DNA of 64,000 nt from Pseudoxanthomonas sp. z9 (GCF_006542425.1 NZ_VFID01000007.1:620001-684000); one strand, 5' to 3'; numbered from the stretch's first letter, positions 47,192 to 57,760 are shown. Program-made: numbers and translations. The notes: generated by a model from the letters alone, not told the origin.

Positions 47192-49885
47192 TCAAACGCC
47201 GGTCGGGTTGGCCTTCTCCACGTCGATCTTGTACTGCTTGATCGCGCGGGCGACGTCCTTGCCGGTCATCTTGCCTTCCTTCGCCAGCGCCGCGATGGCG
47301 GCGTGCGCGATGTAGTAGCGGTCGACCTCGAAGAAGCGACGCAGGTTGGCGCGGGTGTCGCTGCGGCCGAAGCCGTCGGTGCCCAGCACGGTGTACTGGG
47401 TCGGCACGAAGGCGCGGATCTGGTCGGCATAGCCGCGCACGTAGTCGGTGGCGGCGATGGCCGGGCCCTGGCGACCTTCCAGCTGTTCGGTCACGTAGGC
47501 CTTGCGCGGCGCCTTGGCTTCCGGATTCAGGCGGTTCCAGCGTTCGGCGTCGAAACCGTCGCGGCGCAGCTCGTTGAAGCTCGGGCAGGACCAGATGTCG
47601 GCGGTGACGCCGAAGTCCTTGTCCAGCAGTTCCGCCGCCGCGATCGCCTCGCGCAGGATGGTGCCGCTGCCGAGCAGTTGCACGCGCAGCTCGCCCTTCT
47701 TCGGCTTGCCCGCGTCCTTCAGCAGGTACATGCCCTTGATGATGCCGTCGGCCGCGCCTTCCGGCATGTCCGGGTGGGCGTAGTTCTCGTTCATCAGGGT
47801 GATGTAGTAGTACTCGTCGATCTGCTCCTGCATCATCCGCTGCACGCCGTGCTGCAGGATCACCGCGACTTCATAGCCAAAGGTGGGATCGTAGCTGCGG
47901 CAATTCGGAATCGCGCCGGCCAGCAGGTGGCTGTGGCCGTCCTCGTGCTGCAGGCCCTCGCCATTCAGGGTGGTGCGGCCGGCGGTGCCACCGAGCAGGA
48001 AGCCACGGGTGCGCATGTCCGCCGCCTGCCAGGCCAGGTCGCCCACGCGCTGGAAGCCGAACATCGAGTAGTAGATGTAGAACGGCAGCATCGGCACGTT
48101 GCTGACCGAGTAGCTGGTGCCGGCCGCCATCCACGACGCGATCGCGCCCGGCTCGCTGATGCCCTGCTGCAGCACCTGGCCGCTCTGGTCCTCGCGGTAG
48201 TACATCAGCTGGTCGGCGTCGACCGGCTTGTACTTCTGGCCGAACGGCGCGTAGATGCCGATCTGGCGGAACATGCCCTCCATGCCGAAGGTGCGCGCCT
48301 CGTCGGCCACGATCGGCACGATGCGCGGGCCGATCTGCTTGTCGCGCAGGGTGATGTTCAACGCCTGCACGAACGCCATGGTGGTGGAGATCTCGCGCTC
48401 GCCGGTCGACTTGAGCAGGCGCTCGTAGGTCTCCAGCCTGGGCGCCTCGAACGACTCGGCGGCCTTGCGACGGCGCTGCGGCAGGTAACCGCCCAGCGCG
48501 GCGCGGCGTTCCTTCAGGTACTGCACTTCCGGCGAATCCTCGCCCGGATGGTAGAACGGGATCTGCGAGGCTTCTTCCAGCTGCTTGTCGGTGATCGGGA
48601 TATTGAAGCGATCCCGGAAGGTGCGGATGGCGTCGTCGTCCAGCTTCTTGGTCTGGTGGGTCGGGTTGAGCGATTCACCGGCCGAACCCATGCCGTAGCC
48701 CTTGACCGTCTTGGCCAGGATCACGGTCGGCATGCCCTGGGTGTTCACCGCCTCGTGGAACGCGGCATAGACCTTGTGCGGATCGTGGCCGCCGCGGTTC
48801 AGGCGCCAGATGTCGTCGTCGGAGAGGTTGGCGACCATGGCCGCGGTCTCCGGGTACTTGCCGAAGAAATTCGCGCGGGTGTAGGCGCCACCGAAGGCCT
48901 TGCAGTTCTGGTACTCGCCGTCGACGGTTTCCATCATCAGCTTCTTCAGCACGCCGTCGGTGTCGCGCGCCAGGAGCGGATCCCAGTAGCTGCCCCACAG
49001 CAGCTTGATCACGTTCCAGCCGCCGCCGCGGAACACGCCTTCCAGCTCCTGGATGATCTTGCCGTTGCCGCGCACCGGGCCGTCCAGGCGCTGCAGGTTG
49101 CAGTTGACCACGAAGATCAGGTTGTCCAGGCCTTCGCGGCCGGCCAGTGCGATCGCGCCGAGGGTCTCCGGCTCGTCCGACTCGCCGTCGCCGATGAAGC
49201 ACCACACCTTGCGGTCGGACTTCTCGATCAGGCCGCGGTGCTCCAGGTATTTCATGAACTGCGCCTGGTAGATCGCCGCCAGCGGGCCCAGGCCCATCGA
49301 CACGGTCGGGGTCTGCCAGAAGTCCGGCATCAGCCACGGATGCGGATACGAGGAAATGCCCTGGCCGTCGACTTCCATGCGGAAGTTGTCCAGCTGCGCC
49401 TCGTTGATGCGGCCTTCCAGGAAGGCGCGCGCGTAGATGCCCGGCGAGCTGTGGCCCTGGATGAACAGCAGGTCGCCCGGATGCTTGTCGCTGGGCGCGC
49501 GCCAGAAGTGGTTGAAGCCCACGTCATAGAGTGTCGCGCCGGAAGCGAAGCTGGCGATGTGGCCGCCAAGGTCGCCGGGCTTGCGGTTGGCGCGCACCAC
49601 GGTGGCCATCGCGTTCCAGCGGATGATCGAGCGGATGCGCCATTCCAGCGCGGCGTCGCCGGGCGACTTGGCCTCGTTCTGCGGCGCGATGGTGTTGACG
49701 TACTCGGTGGTGGGCGAGAACGGCAGGTAGGCGCCCGCGCGGCGCGTGACTTCGACCATGCCTTCCAGCAGCTGATGTGCACGCAGGGCGCCGTTCTTCT
49801 CGATCACCGCCTGCATCGAATCGATCCATTCGCGGGTTTCCAACGGATCCGGATCGCTCTGCAGCATCTCGTTCAACCAGTTCAT
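47192..49885 (-). CDS. aceE: Pyruvate dehydrogenase E1 component
   Basis: 897-residue homodimeric thiamine-diphosphate enzyme that decarboxylates pyruvate and passes acetyl to E2. The first half has the TPP-binding GDGESDEPETLGAIAL...NCNLQRLDGPVRGN pattern; the Pyr domain contains EDGHSHLLAG and the C-terminus the transketolase-type domain. Length matches E. coli AceE (887). ATG 49885 begins MNWLNEMLQSDPDPLE as in relatives. Stand-alone: aceF and lpd are not adjacent in this window. A TACACT -10-like box is at 49949-49944. Confidence 0.97.
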   Translation of the reverse strand: MNWLNEMLQSDPDPLETREWIDSMQAVIEKNGALRAHQLLEGMVEVTRRAGAYLPFSPTTEYVNTIAPQNEAKSPGDAALEWRIRSIIRWNAMATVVRANRKPGDLGGHIASFASGATLYDVGFNHFWRAPSDKHPGDLLFIQGHSSPGIYARAFLEGRINEAQLDNFRMEVDGQGISSYPHPWLMPDFWQTPTVSMGLGPLAAIYQAQFMKYLEHRGLIEKSDRKVWCFIGDGESDEPETLGAIALAGREGLDNLIFVVNCNLQRLDGPVRGNGKIIQELEGVFRGGGWNVIKLLWGSYWDPLLARDTDGVLKKLMMETVDGEYQNCKAFGGAYTRANFFGKYPETAAMVANLSDDDIWRLNRGGHDPHKVYAAFHEAVNTQGMPTVILAKTVKGYGMGSAGESLNPTHQTKKLDDDAIRTFRDRFNIPITDKQLEEASQIPFYHPGEDSPEVQYLKERRAALGGYLPQRRRKAAESFEAPRLETYERLLKSTGEREISTTMAFVQALNITLRDKQIGPRIVPIVADEARTFGMEGMFRQIGIYAPFGQKYKPVDADQLMYYREDQSGQVLQQGISEPGAIASWMAAGTSYSVSNVPMLPFYIYYSMFGFQRVGDLAWQAADMRTRGFLLGGTAGRTTLNGEGLQHEDGHSHLLAGAIPNCRSYDPTFGYEVAVILQHGVQRMMQEQIDEYYYITLMNENYAHPDMPEGAADGIIKGMYLLKDAGKPKKGELRVQLLGSGTILREAIAAAELLDKDFGVTADIWSCPSFNELRRDGFDAERWNRLNPEAKAPRKAYVTEQLEGRQGPAIAATDYVRGYADQIRAFVPTQYTVLGTDGFGRSDTRANLRRFFEVDRYYIAHAAIAALAKEGKMTGKDVARAIKQYKIDVEKANPTGV

Positions 49886-50119
49886 TACCACTCCCAATCT
49901 GTCGCGCGGGGCCGCGCGGACGTTGTCGTTTTCAGGACTTTGAAGTGTAGCGCACCGCCCCTGTCCCGATCTGGCTACGCGGGCGTATGGATTCGTGATT
50001 TTTTCGTTGTCCCGGCCGGTTTGACCACACCAAAATGAGACCTCTGGCGCTGCGCGCCGGGTGCCCGGGCGACGTATCATCCGTGCGGGGGGACACATCG
50101 CAGGGATTCGGGGTGCCGC

Positions 50120-52114
50120 ATGAAGGGAAGTCGGCAGGACGGGGCTTTGTCGCCGGAGCGGACCGGCGTGGTGCATTGGCGCCGGAGCCTGCGCACCCGC
50201 ATCGCGCTGTGGTCGGGCGTGATCAACGTCGCCGTGCTCCTGCTGCTGGCGGTCGGCATCGCCTGGTTCGCGCGCCGGCTGATCATCGAGGATGCCCGCC
50301 GCGACACCATCGCCAGCACCCAGGAAGCCGCCGACCGGCTGGACACCGCCCTGCGCGCGATCGTCATCACCACCAGCGGATTGTCCGATCTGCTGGCCAA
50401 TTCCAATCTCGACCCGGCCGAACTCACCACCACCCTGCGGGCGATGGTGCGCGCCACGCCCGGCAGCGTCGGCGGCCTGCTGGTGGTCGAACCGGAGCAG
50501 CCCGGACAGGCCGGATTCGCGCGCTACATCAGCGCCAACGGCCGGGATCGCGATTTCATCGCCGACGGCTACGACTACCGCGCACAGGGCTGGTACCGGC
50601 GCACGGTGTCCGCGCCCGGCGGCTGGTGGTCCGAACCCTATCTCAACCGCACCGCCGGCGACGTCTGGATGGTGACCTACAACCGTCCGCTGCGTCCGCA
50701 GGGCCGTGGCGTGACCACACGCGGCATGGTCAGCCTGGACGTCCCGCTGTCCGAACTCACCGGCAGCTTCGAGAGCCTGGCCAACCTGCCCGGCTGGCGG
50801 GTCTCGCTGGTCGCGCCGGCCGGCACGCTGGCCGCGAATCCCGATGTCGGGGTGGAAGACAACCTCACCCTGGAACAGCACATCCGCCGTGCCGGGCGCC
50901 CGGATCTGCAACCGGCCGCCGACGCGGTGCGCCTGCACCAGCCGCTACAGCTGATGCATACCGACGCGCGGACCGGCGAGAAGCGATTCACCGTGGTCGA
51001 GCCGATCGGCCAGAGCGGATGGAGCCTGCTGGTGGCGCAGTCCTACGCGCTGATCATGGCGCGCCTGGATCAGGCGCTGGGCTGGCTGCTGGCCGGCGGC
51101 GCGGTGCTGGCCCTGCTGTGCATGCTGCTGGTGCGGCGGCTGGCCGGCCGCATCAGCCAGCCGGTCGAACAACTGACCGCCTCGGCCGCGTACCTGGCCG
51201 AGGGCCACTACGACACCCCGGTGCCCTATACCCGCCGCCAGGACGAGGTCGGCCTGATGGCGCGCACGCTGGAACACGCGCGCACCTCCATCCAGCGGCA
51301 GTTGGCGGAAATCGAGGAGATGGGCGCGGCCCGGCAGAAGCTGGAGAGCGAACTGGCGATCGCGCGCGACATCCAGCTGGCGATGCTGCCGCCCGGACGC
51401 GTCATCGATCGCGATGACCGCCATCTGGAAGTCTTCGCACTGCTGGAACCGGCCAAGGCGGTCGGCGGCGATTTCTACAGTTTCATTGAAGGCGGCGACG
51501 GCCGACTGTGGTTCGCGATTGGCGATGTCTCCGACAAGGGCGTGCCGGCGGCGCTGTTCATGGCACGCACGGTCACCGTGCTGGAAGTCGCCGCGCGCGC
51601 CGGCGACTCGCCGTCTGCGGTGCTGGCGGAAGCCTCGCAACGACTGGTGGAAGGCAACGACACCTGCATGTTCGCCACCGTGCTGTTCGGCTGCGTGGAT
51701 CCGCGCAGCGGCCAGTGCGTGCTGGCCAGCGCCGGCCACGACGCCCCGCTGCTGTTGCATGCGGACGGCGCCTGCGAAACGCTGCCGGTCGCCTCCGGCC
51801 CGCCGCTGGGTTTCGAGGTCAGCCAGGAGTTTCCGCTGTGGCGGGGCCGGCTGCCGGCCGGCGCTACCCTGCTGGCCTACACCGATGGGGTCACCGAGGC
51901 GTTTGACCCGACGCAGCGCGCGTTCGGCCTGGAGCGCCTGATCGACGGGCTGCGCCCGGACGAGAGCGCGCGGATGCAATGCGAGGACGTGATCGCGCGG
52001 GTGCATGGTTTCGCCCATCCGGCGCCGCAGTCGGACGACATCACGGTGCTGGCGATGCGCCTGCGCCAGGATCACCGGATTCAACCACGCGTGGAGGAGG
52101 CAGCCACATGCTGA
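50120..52114 (+). CDS. SpoIIE-type phosphatase with sensory domain (RsbU-like)
   Basis: 664 residues. Two membrane helices (about 28-50 and 318-340) bracket a dCache-like periplasmic sensor (YISANGRDRDFIADGYDYRAQGWYR). HAMP (about 340-395), a short coiled coil (IQRQLAEIEEMGAARQKLESELAIARDIQ) and a PP2C-type serine phosphatase domain (about 425-650) with GGDFYSF, IGDVSDKGVPAALFMA, YTDGVTEAFD and SDDITVLAMR follow. It would dephosphorylate the STAS antagonists downstream when the periplasmic signal is present. First gene of the operon; next gene overlaps by 7 nt. Confidence 0.93.
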   Translation: MKGSRQDGALSPERTGVVHWRRSLRTRIALWSGVINVAVLLLLAVGIAWFARRLIIEDARRDTIASTQEAADRLDTALRAIVITTSGLSDLLANSNLDPAELTTTLRAMVRATPGSVGGLLVVEPEQPGQAGFARYISANGRDRDFIADGYDYRAQGWYRRTVSAPGGWWSEPYLNRTAGDVWMVTYNRPLRPQGRGVTTRGMVSLDVPLSELTGSFESLANLPGWRVSLVAPAGTLAANPDVGVEDNLTLEQHIRRAGRPDLQPAADAVRLHQPLQLMHTDARTGEKRFTVVEPIGQSGWSLLVAQSYALIMARLDQALGWLLAGGAVLALLCMLLVRRLAGRISQPVEQLTASAAYLAEGHYDTPVPYTRRQDEVGLMARTLEHARTSIQRQLAEIEEMGAARQKLESELAIARDIQLAMLPPGRVIDRDDRHLEVFALLEPAKAVGGDFYSFIEGGDGRLWFAIGDVSDKGVPAALFMARTVTVLEVAARAGDSPSAVLAEASQRLVEGNDTCMFATVLFGCVDPRSGQCVLASAGHDAPLLLHADGACETLPVASGPPLGFEVSQEFPLWRGRLPAGATLLAYTDGVTEAFDPTQRAFGLERLIDGLRPDESARMQCEDVIARVHGFAHPAPQSDDITVLAMRLRQDHRIQPRVEEAATC

Positions 52115-52545
52115 TACGCCTGATCGTGCCGGGCGAATACGCCCGGGTGGAAGATCTCAACGCCTCGCTGGAGGCCGTGCTCAACCGCCACGGCATGGCC
52201 CGGGCCATCCGTGACGACGTAAGGCTGATCGTCGAGGAACTGGCCAGCAACGCCATCGACTACGGCGGCGAACCGGTCGCCGGCACCGCCCAGCACGAAC
52301 TGTCGGTGGACATCAACATCGAAGGCGATCTGCTGCACCTGGAGTTCCGCGACACCGGCGCGCCGTTCGATCCGCTCAGCGCGCCGGAACCCGACATCGA
52401 CGCCGACATCCGCGATCGCGCCATCGGTGGCCTCGGCGTCTACCTGATCCGGCAACTGGCGCACCGGATCACCTACCAGCGCATCGACGCCTGCAATGTC
52501 CTGCGCGTCAGCCTGCGCATTCCCCAACCGGAGAGCGAACCATGA
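52108..52545 (+). CDS. RsbW-like serine-protein kinase / anti-sigma factor
   Basis: 145-residue HATPase_c-type kinase. N box EELASNAIDYGGEP, G1 FRDTGAPFDPLS and G2 GGLGVYLIRQL are visible. GGAGGAGG precedes ATG 52108 (about 7-8 nt), inside the upstream gene. Kinases of this group phosphorylate STAS antagonists and can sequester a partner, classically a sigma factor. Here no sigma gene is adjacent, so the partner could be another protein. Overlaps the STAS gene by 4 nt. Confidence 0.92.
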   Translation: MLIRLIVPGEYARVEDLNASLEAVLNRHGMARAIRDDVRLIVEELASNAIDYGGEPVAGTAQHELSVDINIEGDLLHLEFRDTGAPFDPLSAPEPDIDADIRDRAIGGLGVYLIRQLAHRITYQRIDACNVLRVSLRIPQPESEP

Positions 52546-52925
52546 GCCTGGAAATCACCCTGCTGCCGCCCGGGCAGGGCAGCCAGCGCGTCACCGTGGC
52601 CGGCCGCCTGGACACCCATACCTATGAAGACCTCGACGAGGCGCTGGCACCATTGATGACGTCCCAGTTGCACTCGCTGGTGCTGGACCTGTCGCAACTG
52701 GAATACATCAGCAGCGCCGGCATCCGCTCGATCTTCAAGGCCCGCAAGACCCTGGCCGCGCATGGCGGCAAGGTGCTGGTGGTCAATCCGCAGCCGCAGA
52801 TCCAGAAGGTGTTCGACGTGGTCAAGGCGGTGCCGCTCAACGATATCTTCGGCTCCACCGCCGAGGCGGACGCCTATCTGGACGCGATGCAGCGCAAGGT
52901 CCTGCAGGGCGATGACAGCGACTGA
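52542..52925 (+). CDS. STAS anti-anti-sigma factor (first copy)
   Basis: 127 residues of the STAS fold. LEITLLPPG... start, LDTHTYEDLDEAL helix, then LVLDLSQLEYISSAGIRSIFKARKTL containing the serine/SSAG phosphorylation region, and VVNPQPQIQKVFDVV. The kinase upstream would phosphorylate it and the SpoIIE phosphatase would reverse this. Overlaps kinase gene ATGA. Near-duplicate of the next gene. Confidence 0.92.
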   Translation: MSLEITLLPPGQGSQRVTVAGRLDTHTYEDLDEALAPLMTSQLHSLVLDLSQLEYISSAGIRSIFKARKTLAAHGGKVLVVNPQPQIQKVFDVVKAVPLNDIFGSTAEADAYLDAMQRKVLQGDDSD

Positions 52926-52976
52926 CGCCGCCTGTCACACTGTCCGGCCTACCGGGGGCGCTCAGGGACACCGCGC

Positions 52977-53351
52977 ATGAGTCTGGACATCGACATCTAT
53001 CCACCCGTCAACGGCAACCAGTACATCGTGCTGGCGGGCCGACTGGACTCGCATACCCACGAGGCGCTGGACGATCAGCTGGAAGCGCTGCTCGCCGGCC
53101 GGCCGCAGGCGCTGGTGCTGGATCTGGCGCACCTGGAATACATCAGCAGCGCCGGGGTGCGGTCGATCCTGAAGGCACGCAAGGCGCTGGCGCCACATGA
53201 AGGCAAGCTGCTGCTGGTGCATCCGCAGGAGCAGATCCGCAAGGTCATCGAGATCGTGCAGGCGGTACCGATGGACAGCATCTTCGCCAGCACCGAGGAA
53301 GCCGACGCGTATCTGGATGCGTTGCAGCGGGATATCCTGGGCGGATCGTGA
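52977..53351 (+). CDS. STAS anti-anti-sigma factor (second copy)
   Basis: 124 residues, clearly a paralog of the first STAS protein (VLDLAHLEYISSAGVRSILKARKAL). The 51-nt gap lacks a terminator, so it belongs to the same operon. Two antagonists with one kinase and one phosphatase suggest different partners or a graded response. Ends just before the repeat array. Confidence 0.92.
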   Translation: MSLDIDIYPPVNGNQYIVLAGRLDSHTHEALDDQLEALLAGRPQALVLDLAHLEYISSAGVRSILKARKALAPHEGKLLLVHPQEQIRKVIEIVQAVPMDSIFASTEEADAYLDALQRDILGGS

Positions 53352-53393
53352 GGTCGCCAGGAGCGAGCGCTCCTCAACCGCCGAATGGCGGAT

Positions 53394-53869
53394 CAATCCC
53401 CCTCAATCCCCCTTTTGCAAAGGGGGAGGCAGAAGCGGGTTTCCAGGCAATCCTGCGACTGGGGATAGCCCCCTTTTTAAAAGGGGGCGGGCACCTGCGA
53501 AGCAGGTGACGGGGGATTTGCTCTTGGCGCCAAAAGCAAATCCCCCTCAATCCCCCTTTTTCAAAGGGGGAGGCAGAAGCGGGTTTCCAGGCAATCCTGC
53601 GGCTGGGGATAGCCCCCTTTTTAAAAGGGGGCGGGCACCTGCGAAGCAGGTGACGGGGGATTTGCTTTCGGCGCCAAGAGCAAATCCCCCTCAATCCCCC
53701 TTTTTCAAAGGGGGAGGTAAAAGCGGGTTTCCAGGCAATCCTGCGGCTGGGAATGGCCCCCTTTGAAAAAGGGGGCGGGCACCTGCGAAGCAGGTGACGG
53801 GGGATTTGCTTTCGGCGCCAAGAGCAAATCCCCCTCAATCCCCCTTTTGCAAAGGGGGAAGTAAAAGCA
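53394..53869. repeat. Tandem array, 3.3 copies of a 144-bp palindrome-rich unit
   Basis: The sequence AATCCCCCTCAATCCCCC starts at 53395, 53539, 53683 and 53827, exactly 144 nt apart, with the last copy ending near 53869. Within each unit three palindromes are nested: CCCCCTTTTT/AAAAGGGGG, CACCTGC-GAA-GCAGGTG, and the outer AAATCCCCC...GGGGGATTT. Unit differences are few (for example GAATGG for GGATAG in copy 3). Because 144 is a multiple of three, the array gives long spurious open frames on both strands. Such CCCCCTTTTT repeats occur in many proteobacteria. They may be the tail of a mobile MITE/REP-like element. Confidence 0.9.
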
Positions 53870-53967
53870 GCGCTGACATAATCTCTTTGCACCGGGCCAG
53901 TGGCAGCAACGGCGAAGCGTTCCCGCATCCCGGCCATCCCGCCCTCGCGGGATGGCCATGCGCCATC

Positions 53968-56265
53968 TCAACCCAGGCTGGCCTTTTCCGCTTCCAGCTG
54001 CGCGCGGATCTGCGCGTCCACCGCGGCGATGGCGGTCATGTTGACCACCCGGCGCGGGGTGGCGCTGGTGGTCAGGATGTGGACCGGCTTGGAGATGCCC
54101 ATCAGGATCGGGCCGATGGCCACGCCGTCGGTGACCACGCGCACCATGTTGTAGGTGATGTTGGCCGCGTCCAGGTTGGGCAGGACGAACAGGTTGGCGC
54201 GTCCGCTCAGGGTGCTGCCCGGCATGATGCGCTGGCGCAGCACCTCGTCCCAGGCGGTATCGCCCTGCATTTCGCCGTCGACGTTGAGATCGGGCTTGCG
54301 CTTGAGCAGCAGCTCGCGCACCTGCCGCATCTTGGTCGAACCGCGGGTTTCATGGCTGCCGAAGTTGGAATGCGACAACAGCGCGATGCGCGGTTCGATG
54401 CCGAACAGCTTCAGCCGGTACGCCGCCTGCAGGGTGGCCTCGGCGATCTGCTCCGCGGTCGGATCTTCCTGCACGTGGGTATCCAGGAAGAAGTACGCGC
54501 CCTGGTTGTTGATGACGCCGGTCATCGCCGAGGTCGACTGCACGCCCGGATCCAGCGGAATCACGCTGCGCACGTAGCCCAGCTTCTTGTGGAAGCGGCC
54601 GACGATGCCGCTGACCATCGCGTCGGCCTCGCCGCGCGCGACCATCACCGCGGCAATCAGGGTCGGGCGCGAACGCATCAGGTTCTTGGCCGCGGCCGGG
54701 GTGACGCCGCGACGCGCGGTCAACGCGTGGTAGTACTGCCAGTAGTCGTTGAAGCGCGGATCGTCGTTGATGTTGGTCAGTTCGAAATCCACGCCCGCGC
54801 GCATGCGCAGGCCCAGGCGTTCGATGCGCGCGTCGATGACGTCCGGGCGGCCGATCAGGATCGGGAAGGCCAGGCCCTCGTCGATGACCGTCTGCACCGC
54901 GCGCAATACCGTCTCCTCCTCGCCCTCGGCGTAGGCCACGCGCTTGCGGTCGGCGCGCGCGCGGTCGTAGACCGGCTTCATCATCAGGCTGGTGCGGTAG
55001 ACGAACTGGCCCAGCTTTTCGCGGTAGGCCTGCAGGTCGGCCATCGGCCGCAGCGCCACGCCCGAATCCATCGCCGCCTTGGCCACCGCCGGCGCCAGTT
55101 CCACCAGCAGGCGCGGATCGAACGGGCGCGGGATCAGGTATTCGGGACCGAAGCACGGAATGTCGTCACCGTAGGCGGTGCCCAGGTCCGAGGCTTCGCG
55201 CCGCGCCAGGTCGGCGATGGCGTGCACGCATGCCAGCTTCATCGCCTCGTTGATGCCGGTGGCGCCCACGTCCAGCGCGCCGCGGAAGATGTAGGGGAAG
55301 CAGACCGCGTTGTTGACCTGGTTCGGATAGTCCGAGCGGCCGGTGGCGATGATGCAGTCCGGGCGGACCTGCCGGGCCAGTTCGGGCAGGATTTCCGGAT
55401 TGGGGTTGGCCAGCGCCAGGATGATCGGCTTGTCGGCCATGGTCGCGACCATTTCCGGCTTCAGCACGTTGGCGGCGGACAGGCCCAGGAAGAGGTCGGC
55501 GCCATCGACGATTTCGGCCAGGGTGCGCTTGTCGGTGTCGCGGGCGTAGCGCGCCTTGTCCGGGTCCAGGTGCGGGCGGCCGGTGTAGAGCACGCCGTCG
55601 CGATCCACCGCCAGGATGTTCTCCGGCTTCAGGCCCAGCGCCACCAGCATGTCCAGGCAGGCGATGCCGGCGGCACCGGCGCCGCTGGTGGCCAGCTTGA
55701 CGTCCTCTATCTTCTTGCCGACCACTTCCAGCGCGTTGACCACCGCCGCGCCGACGATGATCGCGGTGCCGTGCTGGTCGTCGTGGAAGACCGGAATCTT
55801 CATCCGCTCGCGCAGCTTGCGCTCGACGATGAAGCACTCCGGCGCCTTGATGTCTTCCAGGTTGATGCCGCCGAAGGTCGGCTCCAGGCTGGCGATGATG
55901 TCGACCAGCTTGTCCGGATCGGTCTCGTCGATTTCGATGTCGAACACATCGATGCCGGCGAACTTCTGGAACAGCACGCCCTTGCCTTCCATCACCGGCT
56001 TGCCGGCAAGCGCGCCGATGTTGCCCAGGCCCAGCACCGCGGTGCCGTTGGAGACCACGGCGACCAGGTTGCCGCGCGCGGTCATCTCGCTGGCGGCGTT
56101 GGGATCCTCGACGATGGCTTCACAGGCATAGGCCACGCCCGGCGAATACGCCAGCGCCAGGTCGCGCTGGGTCAGCATCGGCTTGGTCGGGGCGACCTTG
56201 ATCTTGCCGGGGGGCGAAAGACGGTGGTATTCGAGGGCGGCCTGCTTGAAATCGTCGTTGGACAT
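53968..56265 (-). CDS. maeB: NADP-dependent malic enzyme with phosphotransacetylase-like domain
   Basis: 765 residues. Oxidatively decarboxylates malate to pyruvate with NADP+. N-terminal malic domain (1-170: [12 protein letters not shown], catalytic Lys region [15 protein letters not shown]), NAD-binding domain with [13 protein letters not shown], and a C-terminal domain (about 430-760) homologous to phosphotransacetylase that is regulatory (acetyl-CoA/acetyl-P) in MaeB. ATG 56265 ([21 protein letters not shown]) gives the standard start. A TAGAAT -10-like box is at 56309-56304. Adjoins dctA, linking malate uptake to pyruvate. Confidence 0.96.
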   Translation of the reverse strand: MSNDDFKQAALEYHRLSPPGKIKVAPTKPMLTQRDLALAYSPGVAYACEAIVEDPNAASEMTARGNLVAVVSNGTAVLGLGNIGALAGKPVMEGKGVLFQKFAGIDVFDIEIDETDPDKLVDIIASLEPTFGGINLEDIKAPECFIVERKLRERMKIPVFHDDQHGTAIIVGAAVVNALEVVGKKIEDVKLATSGAGAAGIACLDMLVALGLKPENILAVDRDGVLYTGRPHLDPDKARYARDTDKRTLAEIVDGADLFLGLSAANVLKPEMVATMADKPIILALANPNPEILPELARQVRPDCIIATGRSDYPNQVNNAVCFPYIFRGALDVGATGINEAMKLACVHAIADLARREASDLGTAYGDDIPCFGPEYLIPRPFDPRLLVELAPAVAKAAMDSGVALRPMADLQAYREKLGQFVYRTSLMMKPVYDRARADRKRVAYAEGEEETVLRAVQTVIDEGLAFPILIGRPDVIDARIERLGLRMRAGVDFELTNINDDPRFNDYWQYYHALTARRGVTPAAAKNLMRSRPTLIAAVMVARGEADAMVSGIVGRFHKKLGYVRSVIPLDPGVQSTSAMTGVINNQGAYFFLDTHVQEDPTAEQIAEATLQAAYRLKLFGIEPRIALLSHSNFGSHETRGSTKMRQVRELLLKRKPDLNVDGEMQGDTAWDEVLRQRIMPGSTLSGRANLFVLPNLDAANITYNMVRVVTDGVAIGPILMGISKPVHILTTSATPRRVVNMTAIAAVDAQIRAQLEAEKASLG

Positions 56266-56303
56266 TACGGGCGGTCTGGGCAATAGCGCGAAAGAGGCTC
56301 GAT

Positions 56304-56309
56304 TCTACC
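56304..56309 (-). promoter_or_regulatory. Putative -10 box of maeB
   Basis: TAGAAT on the minus strand, 38 nt before ATG 56265. No good -35. Confidence 0.4.
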
Positions 56310-56375
56310 CCCTGCGGCGAGGGTCTGCCGGCTTTCCGGCGCCATGGATCGCTGAAACGGCGAGGGTGAGCTGTC

Positions 56376-57719
56376 TCAGTCCGCGCGGGCGGGCAACGGC
56401 GATTCCAGCAGGGTTTCCCCGTCCGCCGCGCCGCCGCCCAGTGCCCGATCGAGCTTCTGCCGGTCCAGCGCGCCTTCCCAGCGCGAGACCACCACGGTCG
56501 CCACGGCATTGCCGATGAAGTTGGTCAGCGAGCGGCACTCGCTCATGAACCGGTCCACGCCCAGGATCAGCGCCATGCCCGCCACCGGCACCGTCGGCAC
56601 CACCGACAGCGTCGCCGCCAGGGTGATGAAGCCGGCGCCGGTCACGCCGGCCGCGCCCTTGGAGCTGAGCATGGCCACCAGCAGCAGCGTGATCTGCTGG
56701 CCCAGGGTCAGGTCGGTGTTGGTGGCCTGGGCGATGAACAGCGCGGCCAGGGTCATGTAGATGTTGGTGCCGTCCAGGTTGAATGAGTAGCCGGTGGGCA
56801 CCACCAGGCCGACCACCGATTTTTCGCAACCGGCCTTCTCCATCTTCTCCATCAGCGAAGGCAGTGCCGATTCGGACGAGGACGTGCCCAGCACCAGCAG
56901 CAGTTCAGCCTTCAGGTAGCGCGCCAGCCGCAGCACCGAGAACCCGCACAGGCGCGCCACCGTGCCCAGCACCACCAGCACGAACAACAGGGAGCTGACA
57001 TAGAAGGTGCCGACCAGCCAGGCCAGATTCGTCAGCGATTCAATGCCGTATTTGCCGATGGTGAAGGCGATGGCGCCGAACGCACCGATCGGCGCGGCCT
57101 TCATCAGCAGGTGCACCAGCTTGAACACCGGCACGGTCAAGGCCTCCAGCAGATCCAGCACCGGACGGCCGCGATCGCCGGTCATCGCCAGGGCGATGCC
57201 GAACAGCGCCGCGATCAGCAGCACCTGCAGGATGTTGCCGGAGACGAACGCGCCGACCAGGGTGCCGGGAATGATGTCGAGCAGGAACCCGGTCAGGGTC
57301 AGCTCGTGGGCCTTCTCGGCATAGTCGTGCACCGCCTTGGCGTCGAGCTGGGCCGGATCGATGTTCATGCCCGCGCCGGGCTGGACCAGGTGCGCGACCA
57401 CCATGCCCACCACCAGCGCCAGGGTGGAGAAGAACAGGAAGTAGATCATCGCCTTGCCGAACACCCGCCCCACCTTGCTCAGCTGGGTCATGCCGGCGAC
57501 GCCGGTGACGATGGTCAGGAAGATCACCGGCGCGATGATCATCTTTACCAGCTTGATGAAGGCATCGCCCAGTGGCTTGAGCTGCTCGGCGAAGGCCGGT
57601 TCGAAATGGCCCAGCAGCGCGCCCAGCGCGATCGCCACCAGCACCTGCGCGTACAACTGGCGGTGGAGCGGCAGGCGGGCGCCGGCGCCGGCCGGAGCGG
57701 ATTCGGTGGAAACGTGCAT
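56376..57719 (-). CDS. dctA: C4-dicarboxylate transporter DctA
   Basis: 447-residue DAACS-family secondary carrier for succinate, fumarate and malate with cation. Motifs: [20 protein letters not shown], the serine-rich re-entrant loop [36 protein letters not shown] (substrate and cation site). ATG 57719. Its promoter region carries an 18-bp element shared exactly with the porin gene at 62740, followed directly by a similar second copy, so it is likely controlled by the response regulator at 61955. It adjoins maeB on the same strand (110 nt) and is divergent from the sensor kinase. Confidence 0.95.
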   Translation of the reverse strand: MHVSTESAPAGAGARLPLHRQLYAQVLVAIALGALLGHFEPAFAEQLKPLGDAFIKLVKMIIAPVIFLTIVTGVAGMTQLSKVGRVFGKAMIYFLFFSTLALVVGMVVAHLVQPGAGMNIDPAQLDAKAVHDYAEKAHELTLTGFLLDIIPGTLVGAFVSGNILQVLLIAALFGIALAMTGDRGRPVLDLLEALTVPVFKLVHLLMKAAPIGAFGAIAFTIGKYGIESLTNLAWLVGTFYVSSLLFVLVVLGTVARLCGFSVLRLARYLKAELLLVLGTSSSESALPSLMEKMEKAGCEKSVVGLVVPTGYSFNLDGTNIYMTLAALFIAQATNTDLTLGQQITLLLVAMLSSKGAAGVTGAGFITLAATLSVVPTVPVAGMALILGVDRFMSECRSLTNFIGNAVATVVVSRWEGALDRQKLDRALGGGAADGETLLESPLPARAD

Positions 57720-57754
57720 GGGACACCTCGACGAAGGTTTTCGCTTCGGTGGCT

Positions 57755-57760
57755 GTTGTA
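57755..57760 (-). promoter_or_regulatory. Putative -10 box of dctA
   Basis: TACAAC on the minus strand, 22 nt after the 18-bp element. The same gap, 21 nt, separates the element from TATCTT at 62701 in the porin promoter. Confidence 0.5.

Noticed and set aside
47303..50038. 911-residue plus-strand open frame opposite aceE
   Set aside because: aceE on the minus strand is unmistakable; the plus frame is a composition artefact.
53394..53869. Possible CRISPR array or coding tandem repeats (NPPQSPFFKGG-like peptides)
   Set aside because: The 144-bp units have no spacer-repeat structure and carry the same palindromes in each copy; the peptide repeats come from an open frame created because 144 is a multiple of three, on both strands.
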